A stretch of DNA of 64,000 bases from an uncultured Chitinophagaceae bacterium (GCA_937958995.1 CALGAP010000010.1:248001-312000), one strand, 5' to 3'. Shown: positions 36,536-45,774, counted from the stretch's first letter. The notes: generated by a model not told the origin, from the letters alone. Made by a program: numbers and translations.

Positions 36536-37690
36536 ATGAAAGAGATCTCGGAAATAGTTAAAGCATACGAAAGAGCTTTGCGCGAAAATCGGCAGGCAGC
36601 GCTGGCTACGGTGGTGCACGTGGACGGCTCATCGTACCGGCAGGCGGGTGCCAGGATGCTGGTGACAGATGATGGCCAGTTGACTGGCGCCATAAGCGGC
36701 GGCTGCCTGGAAGGAGACGCCTTGCGAAAAGCGCTGCTGGTGATGTCGCAACAAAAGCCCATGCTCGTAACCTACGATACTTCCGACGAAGACGATGCCA
36801 AACTCGGCGTAGGGTTGGGCTGCAATGGCATCATTCATATTCTTATTGAGCCGCTGGATCCGGCAATCGAAAACAATGCCATCAACCTGCTGAAGCGAAT
36901 GCTGCAACGGCGACAGAAAGCAGCGGTGCTGACCATATTTGATATGCAAAACCGCAAGGCCGATCAGCCGGGGACCTGCTTTGTGTATAATGAAAATGAT
37001 GAGAGCACCGGTGTCATCAGTCCTGCCTTCCTGCAACCGGTACTGGTGGCGGATGCAAAACAGGCGATAAGTCAACAAACTTCGTCCACAAAAAAATATA
37101 CTGCCGATGACGCGAGCTTTACGGTGTTTACAGAGTTTGTGCAACCGCCGGTGTCGTTGGTAATTGCCGGCGCGGGCAATGACGTGATGCCCCTGGTGGA
37201 TATGGCGAATATTCTTGGCTGGCAGACTACCGTAGTTGATGGACGAGCCAATTATGCAACAGCAGCACGCTTTCCTATGGCCGGCAAGGTGGTGGTGGCA
37301 AAACCGGATGCTGTGCTGAACCACGTGTCAATAGACGACCAGACTGTCTTTCTGCTGATGACGCATAATTACAATTATGACCTGGCGATGGTGCGGCAGT
37401 TGGTCAATACAAAAGCGGTGTACATAGGCGTGCTGGGACCACGGAAGAAATTTGAGCGAATGCTCAGCGAATTGAAAGACGAAGGCATCGAATTGACGAA
37501 AGAGCAACTTTCGAGAATATATAATCCCATTGGATTGAATATTGGGGCAGAAACTGCGGAAGAAATTGCATTGTCTGTTTTATCTGAAGTGCAGGCGGTA
37601 CTCTCGCGCAGACCAGGCGGGTCGCTGAGAAATGAGGCTACGCCGATACACGAGAGGAAGAAGCAGGAGATAAAGGAGGTTAGGTTATGA
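36536..37690 (+). CDS. XdhC/CoxF-family molybdenum-cofactor insertion protein
   Basis: A 384-residue XdhC-family protein, which binds and sulfurates the molybdenum cofactor and hands it to xanthine dehydrogenase-type enzymes. The N-terminal XdhC_CoxI part has YRQAGARMLVTDDGQ and GAISGGCLEGD (the conserved Cys). The C-terminal Rossmann domain has LVIAGAGNDVMPLVD near residue 210 and a NIGAETAEEIALSVLSE block. First gene of an operon with MocA-like, MoaA and TauE-type genes, divergent from a hydroxylase pair. The role follows from family and context. Confidence 0.9.
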   Translation: MKEISEIVKAYERALRENRQAALATVVHVDGSSYRQAGARMLVTDDGQLTGAISGGCLEGDALRKALLVMSQQKPMLVTYDTSDEDDAKLGVGLGCNGIIHILIEPLDPAIENNAINLLKRMLQRRQKAAVLTIFDMQNRKADQPGTCFVYNENDESTGVISPAFLQPVLVADAKQAISQQTSSTKKYTADDASFTVFTEFVQPPVSLVIAGAGNDVMPLVDMANILGWQTTVVDGRANYATAARFPMAGKVVVAKPDAVLNHVSIDDQTVFLLMTHNYNYDLAMVRQLVNTKAVYIGVLGPRKKFERMLSELKDEGIELTKEQLSRIYNPIGLNIGAETAEEIALSVLSEVQAVLSRRPGGSLRNEATPIHERKKQEIKEVRL

Positions 37691-37721
37691 GGCCAGGAGT
37701 CAACCATCAATTCTCCCCCAC

Positions 37722-38318
37722 ATGAAAAGTATCAGCATCATATTACTCGCGGCCGGCGGCTCGTCAAGGCTTGGAAGACCGAAGCAACTGCTGCAGTTCG
37801 AGGGTACAACCCTGGTGCAACGCGCGCTGGATGCTGCATTAGAAGCGAAGCCAAAACAGGTGGTAGTGGTGGAAGGCGCGCACAGGGGATTAGCAGAAAA
37901 AAGTAATACCGCAATAGTGGTGGAGAATAAAGACTGGCAGGAAGGCATTGCTTCATCTATTCGCAGTGGATTAAATACTGTACTGGAATATGAGCCGGGA
38001 ACCGATGCGGTGATCTTTATGGTTTGCGATCAGCCGTATGTAACAGGGGAGTTGTTGAAAGAAATAATGACAGCGCATGAAAGTTCGGGAAAGGATATCG
38101 TGGCATCATCTTATGCAGGAACGGTGGGCATTCCGGCGCTGTTCAGCAAATCATATTTTGACGCGTTGCGTCAACTGAAAGGCGATGAAGGCGCGAAAAA
38201 AATTATTTTGAAAAATACGGATGGGGTGGCATTGGTTGATTTTCCAAAAGGAAATATTGACATCGATACGGCAGGCGATTACGCCACATTGCAGGGAAAA
38301 GATATACCGCCGGTTTAA
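37722..38318 (+). CDS. MocA-like molybdenum-cofactor nucleotidyltransferase
   Basis: A 198-residue MobA/MocA-type NTP transferase. The nucleotide-binding signature LLAAGGSSRLGRPKQLL is at residues 6-22, and FMVCDQPYV (metal-binding Asp) is near 105. Proteins of this type attach CMP to molybdopterin, giving the cytosine dinucleotide form used by bacterial xanthine dehydrogenase-family hydroxylases. The gene lies 31 bp after XdhC and 23 bp before moaA, next to two such enzymes. MocA rather than MobA is inferred from this context. Confidence 0.88.
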   Translation: MKSISIILLAAGGSSRLGRPKQLLQFEGTTLVQRALDAALEAKPKQVVVVEGAHRGLAEKSNTAIVVENKDWQEGIASSIRSGLNTVLEYEPGTDAVIFMVCDQPYVTGELLKEIMTAHESSGKDIVASSYAGTVGIPALFSKSYFDALRQLKGDEGAKKIILKNTDGVALVDFPKGNIDIDTAGDYATLQGKDIPPV

Positions 38319-38341
38319 ATTATAATGGATAAATTTATAGC

Positions 38342-39322
38342 ATGATCAAGGACAGTTTCAACCGTGTGCACGATTATTTGCGGATCTCCCTGACCGATAA
38401 CTGCAACCTGCGGTGTTTTTACTGTATGCCCGAAGAGGAATATGAGTTCACCGCGGCTTCCAAACTGATGCAGGCGCATGAGATAGAAGCTATCGCAAAA
38501 ATATTTGTGCAGATGGGCGTTCGCAAGATCAGGCTCACCGGCGGCGAACCGCTCGTGCGTAAAGATGCGGGAGAAATAATCCTGGCTCTTTCAAAACTGC
38601 CCGTTCAACTCACGCTCACTACCAATGCCAGCAGGCTGCATCACTTCTTACCCACCTTGCAAAAGGCCGGTATCCAGTCTATCAATGTAAGCCTGGATAC
38701 GTTGCAACCCGAAAAATTTCAGCTCATCACCAGGCGCGATCAATTTCACGTAGTGTACAAAAATATTCTCTCACTCATCGATGCAGGCATTCATGCCAAG
38801 GTGAATGTGGTGGTGATGAAAGGGCTGAATGATAACGAGATCATTGATTTTATTGAGTGGACCAAAGAAACCCCGGTGCATATCCGCTTTATCGAGTTTA
38901 TGCCATTTGCCGGCAATCGGTGGACTAGCAACAAAGTATTTACTTATCAGCAAATGCTCGCCACCATCGGCGAGCGCTATGATTATATCAGGCTGAAAGA
39001 TGAGGCGCACGATACGGCGAAAAAGTATATTGTACCCGGGCATGCAGGCACCTTTGCAGTGATCAGCACCATGAGTGCACCATTTTGCAGCACCTGCAAT
39101 CGTATGCGGCTGACAGCAGATGGTAAAATGAAGAATTGTTTGTTTAGCAAGGAAGAAACCGACCTGCTCACTGCTTTCCGCAATGGCGAAGACATTGAAC
39201 CGCTGGTCAGGCAAAGTGTAATGATGAAGGCAGAAAAACTGGGCGGACAACTAACCACCGATTTCGAACACCTGGAAGCCGAAGCCATCAAAAACAGGAG
39301 TATGATAACCATAGGAGGTTAA
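38342..39322 (+). CDS. moaA: GTP 3',8-cyclase (MoaA)
   Basis: A 326-residue radical-SAM enzyme for the first step of molybdenum cofactor synthesis. The SAM cluster motif is C21-x3-C25-x2-C28; the second cluster has CSTCNRMRLTADGKMKNC near residue 250, and the protein ends in the required Gly-Gly. RLTGGEPLVRK and NVSLDTLQPEKF are also typical. It sits in the hydroxylase maturation operon; its partner moaC and the moaD/E genes are not in the window. Confidence 0.96.
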   Translation: MIKDSFNRVHDYLRISLTDNCNLRCFYCMPEEEYEFTAASKLMQAHEIEAIAKIFVQMGVRKIRLTGGEPLVRKDAGEIILALSKLPVQLTLTTNASRLHHFLPTLQKAGIQSINVSLDTLQPEKFQLITRRDQFHVVYKNILSLIDAGIHAKVNVVVMKGLNDNEIIDFIEWTKETPVHIRFIEFMPFAGNRWTSNKVFTYQQMLATIGERYDYIRLKDEAHDTAKKYIVPGHAGTFAVISTMSAPFCSTCNRMRLTADGKMKNCLFSKEETDLLTAFRNGEDIEPLVRQSVMMKAEKLGGQLTTDFEHLEAEAIKNRSMITIGG

Positions 39323-39323
39323 C

Positions 39324-40064
39324 ATGGCAGAGGGCCTGGTATTTTTTTACATCCTTTTATTTTTTGTTGCATTCCTGTATGCGTCGGTAGGTCATGGCGG
39401 CGCAAGCGGCTACCTGGCGCTGATGGCGTTATTCAGCGTATCGCCCGAGGTGATGAAGCCAACTGCGCTTATGCTGAATCTCTTCGTTTCACTCACCTCA
39501 TTCATTCAGTTTTATCGCGGCAAACATTTTCGCTGGCAAATATTTTTACCACTTGCCATCGCTTCTATACCTATGGCTTTTCTTGGCGGTAAAGTACAGG
39601 TAGATGGAACGATTTACAAACAAATCCTTGGCGTACTATTATTGATACCGATTGTGCGGTTTATTTTTTTCTCGAATATTAAGGTAGAAGAACAGAAAGG
39701 CGCAAACATTCCTTTATCATTGGTCATCGGCGCTGCCATCGGCTTTCTATCGGGATTGATCGGTATTGGCGGCGGCATTATTCTTTCTCCCATACTCTTA
39801 CTCTTACGCTGGACCGATCAAAAGCAAACGGCGGCTATCAGTGCGATGTTCATTTTTGTGAATTCTTTGTCGGGACTGGCAGGACAATTTACGAAGGGCA
39901 TTCAATTCAGTGCAGATATGTACGCTTATGTTGCAGTTGCATTTGCGGGAGGACTTTGCGGCGCCTGGCTGGGAGCTTTGCGGTTCAATCAGAATGTGCT
40001 GAAATATTTACTGGCGTTGGTGCTCATTATGGCATCCTTCAAGTTGCTTCTCACCAATGCATAA
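39324..40064 (+). CDS. TauE/SafE-family membrane transporter in the cofactor operon
   Basis: A 246-residue membrane protein with about eight hydrophobic segments and family patterns YASVGHGGASGYLALMALF near the N-terminus and GFLSGLIGIGGGIILSPILLL in the middle. The family moves sulfite, sulfoacetate and related anions. It starts one base after the moaA stop, so it belongs to the molybdenum-cofactor operon. Its substrate is unknown. It may supply or remove a sulfur or metal oxyanion linked to cofactor sulfuration, but this is speculation. Confidence 0.85.
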   Translation: MAEGLVFFYILLFFVAFLYASVGHGGASGYLALMALFSVSPEVMKPTALMLNLFVSLTSFIQFYRGKHFRWQIFLPLAIASIPMAFLGGKVQVDGTIYKQILGVLLLIPIVRFIFFSNIKVEEQKGANIPLSLVIGAAIGFLSGLIGIGGGIILSPILLLLRWTDQKQTAAISAMFIFVNSLSGLAGQFTKGIQFSADMYAYVAVAFAGGLCGAWLGALRFNQNVLKYLLALVLIMASFKLLLTNA

Positions 40065-40091
40065 ATAAAAAAGGCGATCTTGCAGATCGCC
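40061..40091 (-). terminator. Terminator of the SulP operon
   Basis: GGCGATCT (40073-40080) pairs with AGATCGCC (40084-40091) around a TGC loop. On the minus strand a T-rich run follows (complement of 40061-40072). It lies 50 bp past the stop of the small minus-strand gene and abuts the TauE gene stop. Confidence 0.75.
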
Positions 40092-40140
40092 AGTTAATCT
40101 GAAAAAAATATGGTAAGCGGCTATTAGAAGCTCTGTATCA

Positions 40141-40428
40141 CTATCCCGCCTGTGCTATCAACACTTCAAAACCTTCGTCACCTGATTTTGCCCATTCCGC
40201 AAGAATTTTACTTTCGATAGGCTCGTAAATACCTTTCTGGTCGGCTGAGGTGGGCAGTTCTTTCAGCGGAACTAATACAAAATAGCGCGGTTCCATATAG
40301 TCCAGGTGTTTATCGGGCGAAAATCCTTGCACCTGTACATAGCGAAATCCTTTTTTGCGGAGACCTTCCAGCGAAGAAGGGGTGAGCTTCTTTTTCGCGT
40401 CGCCGGCAGCCCGGTCGTCATGCTTCAT
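40141..40428 (-). CDS. Small hypothetical protein downstream of SulP
   Basis: A 95-residue soluble, charged protein with no signal peptide and no family I recognise. It has a mixed alpha/beta look with GLRKKGFRYVQVQGFSPDKHLDYMEPRYFVLVPLKELP in the middle (shown here in two readable parts: GLRKKGFRYVQVQGFSP and EPRYFVLVPLKELP). Start ATG at 40426-40428. It follows the SulP gene by 34 bp and shares its terminator, so it is probably co-transcribed. Function unknown. Confidence 0.65.
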   Translation of the reverse strand: MKHDDRAAGDAKKKLTPSSLEGLRKKGFRYVQVQGFSPDKHLDYMEPRYFVLVPLKELPTSADQKGIYEPIESKILAEWAKSGDEGFEVLIAQAG

Positions 40429-40462
40429 AGCAAAAAATTTAAAGTTATAACAATATTCCAGG

Positions 40463-42154
40463 TCAATTGTTCACTGGTGTCTTTTCTTTGTGTGTTATGT
40501 CGTCCAGGATTTCCTGGCATCGTTCCAGCGCTTCTTCCATTGTATTGGTTACGTTGGCTTTACCAATGGCAAACAGCAATCTGGCATCCTTCAGTTCTTC
40601 CATCACCTGCTGGCTGTGTACCTCGGCCAAAATAATCTTGGTGCCCCGCCGCTGCGATTCTTTATGCACTTCTTTCAGGGTTCTCAAACCGGTGGCGTCA
40701 ATAATCGGCACTTTGCCCATGCGGATGATCAGTATTCTCGGCGGCTTTTCAATCTGCTTAATGGCATCCTTAAACTTGTATGCCGCGCCGAAAAACAAGG
40801 GACCCGATATCTCAAAAATCTCCACGCCGGCAGGTACTGGAAAACGGTTAATAGATTCAGATCCGTTGTTGCCCGCTTTGTCTTCTCCGCTACCGGTAAG
40901 CATCTTCACATCGGTGAAGCGGATCATTTTTCTCATGAAAAGAAATGCCGCCAGTATCATACCGATCTCGATGGCTACTACCAGGTCGATTAACACGGTA
41001 AGCAGGAAAGTGGTGACCAAAACGGCCATATCTCCACGAGGACCTTTCAACACAGAAATAAAACTTTCGTACTCGCTCATGTGATAGGCTACCACAATCA
41101 AAATTCCGGCCAGCGTAGCCATAGGCACCAGGCTGGCCCATTTGCCCACAAATAATACTATGATGAGAAGGGTTAAAGCGTGAATGATACCGGCAACGGG
41201 TGTGCGTCCCCCATTTTTTATATTGGTAGCGGTGCGCGCAATAGCCCCGGTGGCGGGAATGCCGCCAAACATGGACGAAAAAATATTGGCAATGCCTTGT
41301 GCAATCAGCTCGGTATTAGAGCGATGATTGCCACCGATCATACCGTCGGCCACCACGGCAGACAATAATGACTCGATACCGCCCAAAAGGGCAATCGCAA
41401 ATGCCGGTGCAAAAAGATGCTGCACTGTTTGAAAATCGATATGGGGCATAACCGGCGAAGGAATCGCAGATTTGATTTCACCAAAACGAGTGCCTATAGT
41501 AGTCACCGGCAGGTGAAAAGCATGCGCCGCAATAGTGGTAATTACTATAGCTACCAGCGATCCCGGGATTTTTCTCGAAACCTTTGGCCATAATAAAATC
41601 ATAGCCACGGTGAAGCCTGCAATCAGTACGGCGTACGGATTTATCTTACCAGCGCTTTGAATATATATTTTCCACTTCGCTACAAAACCCGCCGGCAGGT
41701 CGTCTATGTTCCACCCAAAGAAATCATTGAGTTGAGAGGAGAAAATGATCAGCGCTATGCCACTGGTAAAACCCACCACGAGCGGGTGGGGGATGAATTT
41801 GAACAAGGTACCCAGTTGCACCAGCCCCATCACGATGAGTATGATGCCCGCCATAAAGGTGGCGATGATGAGGCCGTTAACGCCATACTGCTGCACAATG
41901 CCATACACAATCACGATGAATGCGCCGGTGGGACCACCGATTTGCACGCGGCTGCCGCCCAGCGCTGAAATGATAAAGCCCGCCACGATAGCGGTAAACA
42001 AACCCTTTTCGGGCGTTACGCCCGAGGCTATGGCAAAAGCGATGGCCAGGGGAAGCGCAACAATGCCCACAATAACACCCGCAGCAGCATCTCTCGAAAA
42101 CTGGGCGCGGTCGTATTGCTGTAAACAGTCAATTATTTTAGGGCGAAAGATCAC
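40463..42154 (-). CDS. SulP-family anion transporter with STAS domain
   Basis: A 563-residue permease: about 12 membrane segments (residues 20-410), with the family blocks ALPLAIAFAIASGVTPEKGL and GSRVQIGGPTGAFIVIVYG near the start, then a cytosolic STAS domain (about 450-555, IIRMGKVPIIDATGLRTL). SulP proteins carry sulfate, bicarbonate, molybdate or other anions. The start is a GTG at 42152-42154 that overlaps the stop of the methyltransferase gene by 4 bp (GTGA); an in-frame stop lies not far upstream, so no ATG start is available. Substrate unknown. Confidence 0.9.
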   Translation of the reverse strand: MIFRPKIIDCLQQYDRAQFSRDAAAGVIVGIVALPLAIAFAIASGVTPEKGLFTAIVAGFIISALGGSRVQIGGPTGAFIVIVYGIVQQYGVNGLIIATFMAGIILIVMGLVQLGTLFKFIPHPLVVGFTSGIALIIFSSQLNDFFGWNIDDLPAGFVAKWKIYIQSAGKINPYAVLIAGFTVAMILLWPKVSRKIPGSLVAIVITTIAAHAFHLPVTTIGTRFGEIKSAIPSPVMPHIDFQTVQHLFAPAFAIALLGGIESLLSAVVADGMIGGNHRSNTELIAQGIANIFSSMFGGIPATGAIARTATNIKNGGRTPVAGIIHALTLLIIVLFVGKWASLVPMATLAGILIVVAYHMSEYESFISVLKGPRGDMAVLVTTFLLTVLIDLVVAIEIGMILAAFLFMRKMIRFTDVKMLTGSGEDKAGNNGSESINRFPVPAGVEIFEISGPLFFGAAYKFKDAIKQIEKPPRILIIRMGKVPIIDATGLRTLKEVHKESQRRGTKIILAEVHSQQVMEELKDARLLFAIGKANVTNTMEEALERCQEILDDITHKEKTPVNN

Positions 42155-42759
42155 TTGCGTTTTATCCAGAATTTTAAACGGTTATTGAATTTCGAGGCTA
42201 CTGAATAATAGGAGTCCGGTATTTCATCTTCGAGGCTGTGATAAGTAACTATCCTGGTGCCCACCGGCATCTCAGCCAGTTTCATATGGAGGCAACGCGT
42301 GTAGTAATTGTAGAGCTCGCCTGAACATTCGATGCTGTCATCGATGCGCTGCTCTTCGAAAAGATTTTCGTAAAAAGAGTTGTAAAAATAGAAATGATCG
42401 TAATGGGAGAAATCAATTTTGGTAAAATCGCCGTGACGAAAAACGGCGTTGGGTATATGCAACCTCACGCGCACCGATTCTGCCAGCTGCACCAGGTTGC
42501 TTCTTTGTTCTATGCCATCAAACAATGCCGCGGGCCGGTAAAAAGCGGCGGCCAGGCAAAACTTGCCGATACCACTGCCCACATCCAACACGCGATCGTT
42601 TCCTTTGGGAGTAAGAAAGTCAATCACGGTCCTGGTTATACGAAGAGGTGTCCAGTGGCGAATGGATAATTTCCTGATAAACTCAGGGTAAAGGCTGTCG
42701 AACAACTCGTCTGACCGGAACCAGCTTGTCTCAGAACGGTAAGAAGCTATAGAATTCAT
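42151..42759 (-). CDS. SAM-dependent methyltransferase-like protein
   Basis: A 202-residue class I methyltransferase fold with the SAM motif VLDVGSGIGKFCLAA near residue 58 and an acidic second motif around FDGIEQRSNLVQLA. The later part (FYFYNSFYENLFEEQRID) is like the DOT1-type/small unassigned methyltransferases. It is the first gene of the operon with SulP, to which it is translationally coupled, and it is divergent from a Crp-family gene. Target unknown. Confidence 0.75.
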   Translation of the reverse strand: MNSIASYRSETSWFRSDELFDSLYPEFIRKLSIRHWTPLRITRTVIDFLTPKGNDRVLDVGSGIGKFCLAAAFYRPAALFDGIEQRSNLVQLAESVRVRLHIPNAVFRHGDFTKIDFSHYDHFYFYNSFYENLFEEQRIDDSIECSGELYNYYTRCLHMKLAEMPVGTRIVTYHSLEDEIPDSYYSVASKFNNRLKFWIKRK

Positions 42760-42883
42760 AGGGTAATCAATGGTTTAGGAATCCCTGTGACTTTTTTCAT
42801 GCCCGCAAAGTTACCGCGTTGAAAATGACTTGCCTATGGATTAAGATTACCGTAAAAAGTAACTTTAATCACTTTATTAGCTG

Positions 42884-42891
42884 TAATTTTG
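42884..42891 (+). promoter_or_regulatory. Bacteroidota -7 box of the Crp-family gene
   Basis: TAATTTTG exactly matches the Bacteroidota -7 consensus TAnnTTTG, placed so that transcription would start about 10 bp before the ATG at 42909. The -33 region near 42862-42870 (CTTTAATC) is only a weak match to TTTG. A plausible promoter with a very short leader. Confidence 0.5.
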
Positions 42892-42908
42892 GGGGTAATG
42901 AGCGTTCA

Positions 42909-43613
42909 ATGAGCATAAAAGAAATCTTCCCTATCAACAAGTGGGACTTTGACAGTCAGAGTATTCTTCTCAACCTCCCGGAAGAAGACCTGCAAATGCT
43001 TACGGCTCATGAGACGAAGCAGGTATATAAAAAAGGAGAGGTTATTTTCCGGGAGGGCGCCTATCCCTCAGGCATTTTTGTTATCAGCAGTGGTAAAGTA
43101 AAAAAATACAAACTTGACAAAGACGGCCGCGAACAGATTATATATGTAGCCAACAAGGGCGAACTGATCGGGCTGCAGGCTGTGCTGGCGGAAGACCGCT
43201 ATCCCGATTCTGCGGCAGCTCTGGAAGAAAGCGCCATCACCTTCATCCCCCGCGAAGATTTTGTAAAGGCGATGGAGAAATCGCCGACGCTGACCCGGCA
43301 TCTGTTAAAAACATTGAGTCACGAATTTGCTGTGCTCGTCAACAACCTGGCGTTGTTTGCGCAACGCCCGGTGCGCGAGCGGCTGGCCTTGCAACTGGTG
43401 GTGCTGCGTGAAAAATATAAAGAGAACTTTCAACCCGGTATGCCGGTGGCCATTAACATGTCGCGCGACGACCTCGCGAGTCTTGTCGGCACTGCCAGGG
43501 AAAACGTGTTGCGGGTTCTTGCGGAGTTCAAGGAAAAAGGAATACTGGAAACAAAAGGCAGACAGATAATCGTGCATGATGTAAAACAGTTAGTGGAGCT
43601 CGCACGCGTATAG
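42909..43613 (+). CDS. Crp/Fnr-family transcriptional regulator
   Basis: A 234-residue regulator with an N-terminal cyclic-nucleotide-binding-type beta barrel (about 25-130) and a C-terminal Crp helix-turn-helix (about 175-225, MSRDDLASLVGTARENVLRVLAEF). It has no Cys at all, so it is not an iron-sulfur Fnr. The ATG at 42909 is preferred over an upstream in-frame start because a TAATTTTG box falls inside the longer reading. Divergent from the methyltransferase-SulP operon; targets unknown. Confidence 0.88.
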   Translation: MSIKEIFPINKWDFDSQSILLNLPEEDLQMLTAHETKQVYKKGEVIFREGAYPSGIFVISSGKVKKYKLDKDGREQIIYVANKGELIGLQAVLAEDRYPDSAAALEESAITFIPREDFVKAMEKSPTLTRHLLKTLSHEFAVLVNNLALFAQRPVRERLALQLVVLREKYKENFQPGMPVAINMSRDDLASLVGTARENVLRVLAEFKEKGILETKGRQIIVHDVKQLVELARV

Positions 43614-43694
43614 TGCGGAAAAATTTAATGCTCTAATAATTTTCTTTCTCTCCAAATCCCCTCTCAGTCTTTTATATTCGGGAAAAAAATCAAC

Positions 43695-44816
43695 ATGAGA
43701 AAGCTCCTGGTTGTTTTATTTTCATTTACCACCCTTGTTACAAATGCCCAGGCCGATCATAGTCACCGCCTCGCAAGGGCGCTTCGCTTTCCTGATATTC
43801 CCGGTTTTAAATCTCTAAAATGCGATTTGCACATGCATACCGTCTTCAGCGATGGCAGTGTGTGGCCCGATATTCGTGTGGCTGAAGCATTGTGGGATGG
43901 ACTCGACGCTATTTCCCTTACGGAGCATCTTGAATATCAACCGCATAAGGAGGATATACCGCATCCCGACCGCAACCGTTCTTACCAGATTGCATTGCAG
44001 GAAGCAAAAAATCATGACCTGCTGATCATTCATGGATCGGAGATCACACGCAAAATGCCTCCCGGGCATAGCAATGCACTCTTCATAAAAGATGCAAACA
44101 AAATGCTCATCAGCGATTCAGTTGAGGTTTTTCGCGAAGCAAAAAGACAAGGCGCCTTTACTTTCTGGAATCATCCGCACTGGACATCGCAGCGACGCGA
44201 TGGTATTGCCACGCTCACAGACATGCACCGCTTCCTGATTCGTGAAAAACTGCTCGATGGTATTGAAGTGGTAAACGACAGAAGCTATTCAGACGAGTCG
44301 CTGCGCATTGCGCTCGACAACAACCTCACCATAATGGCGGGCAGTGATGTGCATAAACTGGTTGATCATGAATATAAGGTGGCGGAAGGAGGCCATCGTC
44401 CCATAACTATTGTATTTGCTAAAGAGAAAACCATCGAAGCAGTGCAGGAGGGTTTGCAAAACCGCCGCACGGTAGTTTTTTACAACAATCTTTTAATTGG
44501 CCGCGACGAATGGCTGGTGCCTCTTCTTGAGGCTTCATTGAAAATAAAATCAGCAAAATACCCTGAGCGCAACGACGTGGCGATCGTGGAGATTGAGAAT
44601 CTGACCAGCTGCGATTTTATTCTTCAAAATAAAACAAGCTATACGCTGCACGATCATGCAGATGTGATTACCATAAAAGCGGGTGAAGTGAAAACTATCC
44701 GCGTAAAGACGGTGAACCGCCTCGATAATCTTGAACTGAAATGGGAAGTGCTTTCAGCCGTAAATGCACCCAACCGACATCCGCAAATTACATTGAAGGC
44801 GGCCTTGACGAAGTAA
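43695..44816 (+). CDS. Secreted PHP-domain phosphoesterase (Sb-PDE-like)
   Basis: A 373-residue exported protein with signal peptide (1-18, ending TNAQA) and a PHP metal-dependent phosphoesterase domain: KCDLHMHTVFSDG near residue 40, SLTEHLEY near 77, HGSEITRK near 115, FWNHPHW near 160 and MAGSDVHKL near 218. These are the usual His/Asp/Glu metal ligands. A C-terminal beta domain of about 100 residues follows. Relatives are annotated as Sb-PDE phosphodiesterases. It ends exactly where the convergent glpR gene ends. A role with phosphate esters is likely; the substrate is not known. Confidence 0.8.
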   Translation: MRKLLVVLFSFTTLVTNAQADHSHRLARALRFPDIPGFKSLKCDLHMHTVFSDGSVWPDIRVAEALWDGLDAISLTEHLEYQPHKEDIPHPDRNRSYQIALQEAKNHDLLIIHGSEITRKMPPGHSNALFIKDANKMLISDSVEVFREAKRQGAFTFWNHPHWTSQRRDGIATLTDMHRFLIREKLLDGIEVVNDRSYSDESLRIALDNNLTIMAGSDVHKLVDHEYKVAEGGHRPITIVFAKEKTIEAVQEGLQNRRTVVFYNNLLIGRDEWLVPLLEASLKIKSAKYPERNDVAIVEIENLTSCDFILQNKTSYTLHDHADVITIKAGEVKTIRVKTVNRLDNLELKWEVLSAVNAPNRHPQITLKAALTK

Positions 44817-45587
44817 TCACACAATGGTGAGTTCAATGCCCATTCCCTTCAGCGTGTCCGCCATATGATCGGAGATGCCGCTGTCGGTAATGACCTGGTC
44901 CACTTCTTCCAGGCCACATATGCGGCCGAAGCCGCGTTTGCCAAACTTGCTGCTGTCGGCCAGCACGATGGTGCGCTGTGCAGCTGCAATCATTTTGCGG
45001 TTAAGATGCGCTTCCATCGCGTTGGTGGTGGTAAGACCAAATTCGATATCGATTCCATCCACGCCCAGGAATAATTTATTGCAGGAAAAATCGTCGAGCA
45101 CTTTCTCTGCATAGGGACCGGTAGTGGAAGAAGAACTTTTTCGAAGCATGCCGCCCAGTTGTATCACTTCCACATTAGGATGATGTGTCAGTTCCAGCGA
45201 CACATTCAGCGCTGCCGTGATAACCGTGAGCGTTCCTTTGGGATGAATCTGTTTTGCCAGCGCCAGCACCGAAGTACCGGACCCGATAATGATACAGTCA
45301 TTCTCCTCGATCAACCTGGCTGCGGCCTGGCCGATCAGCGTTTTCTCCGTTGACCTGATTTTCTCTTTCTCATTCACCGGCCTGTCAGCCGCATAAGGAT
45401 TATTCAGCGTAACGCCGCCATGCGTGCGGTACAACAATTTCTTATCCTCCAGTAACTGCAGATCTTTCCTGATCGTAACCGAGCTCACATTTAATTCCTT
45501 ACATAAATCCAGGACTTTCACATATCCTTCCTTTTGCAAGCGGTTAATAATATGCTGATGACGTTCGTGCTGGCTGATCATGTTCAT
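44817..45587 (-). CDS. DeoR/GlpR-family repressor of glycerol metabolism
   Basis: A 256-residue DeoR-family repressor: N-terminal helix-turn-helix (about 20-55, VLDLCKELNVSSVTIRKDLQ, then LYRTHGGV) and a C-terminal sugar-phosphate-binding domain (GSGTSVLALAKQI, FLGVDGID, LADSSKFGKRGF). Divergent from glpD across 255 bp that hold repeated ATCGAAA-type boxes, so a GlpR role sensing glycerol-3-phosphate is likely. The name glpR is context-based. Confidence 0.88.
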   Translation of the reverse strand: MNMISQHERHQHIINRLQKEGYVKVLDLCKELNVSSVTIRKDLQLLEDKKLLYRTHGGVTLNNPYAADRPVNEKEKIRSTEKTLIGQAAARLIEENDCIIIGSGTSVLALAKQIHPKGTLTVITAALNVSLELTHHPNVEVIQLGGMLRKSSSSTTGPYAEKVLDDFSCNKLFLGVDGIDIEFGLTTTNAMEAHLNRKMIAAAQRTIVLADSSKFGKRGFGRICGLEEVDQVITDSGISDHMADTLKGMGIELTIV

Positions 45588-45774
45588 GTGTAATGCAATT
45601 TCAATTTAATCAATCTTTTACAGTAAAGGCTCAAGGTATTTGGGGGTTGTTGGCGGGTGGTTCGGGTGAAGAATTTCGGACCCCTGGCCCCCAACCTGAA
45701 GCGGCGCGCCCGCGCCCCGCCCCTGGCCACCGCGTGCAAAACTTTTCTTTTTTTGTAAAAATAATTATTTATAC

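Noticed and set aside
40061..40091. Plus-strand terminator of the XdhC-MoaA-TauE operon
   Set aside because: The hairpin has a T-run only on the minus strand, so it best fits the opposing SulP operon; it might still slow plus-strand transcription.
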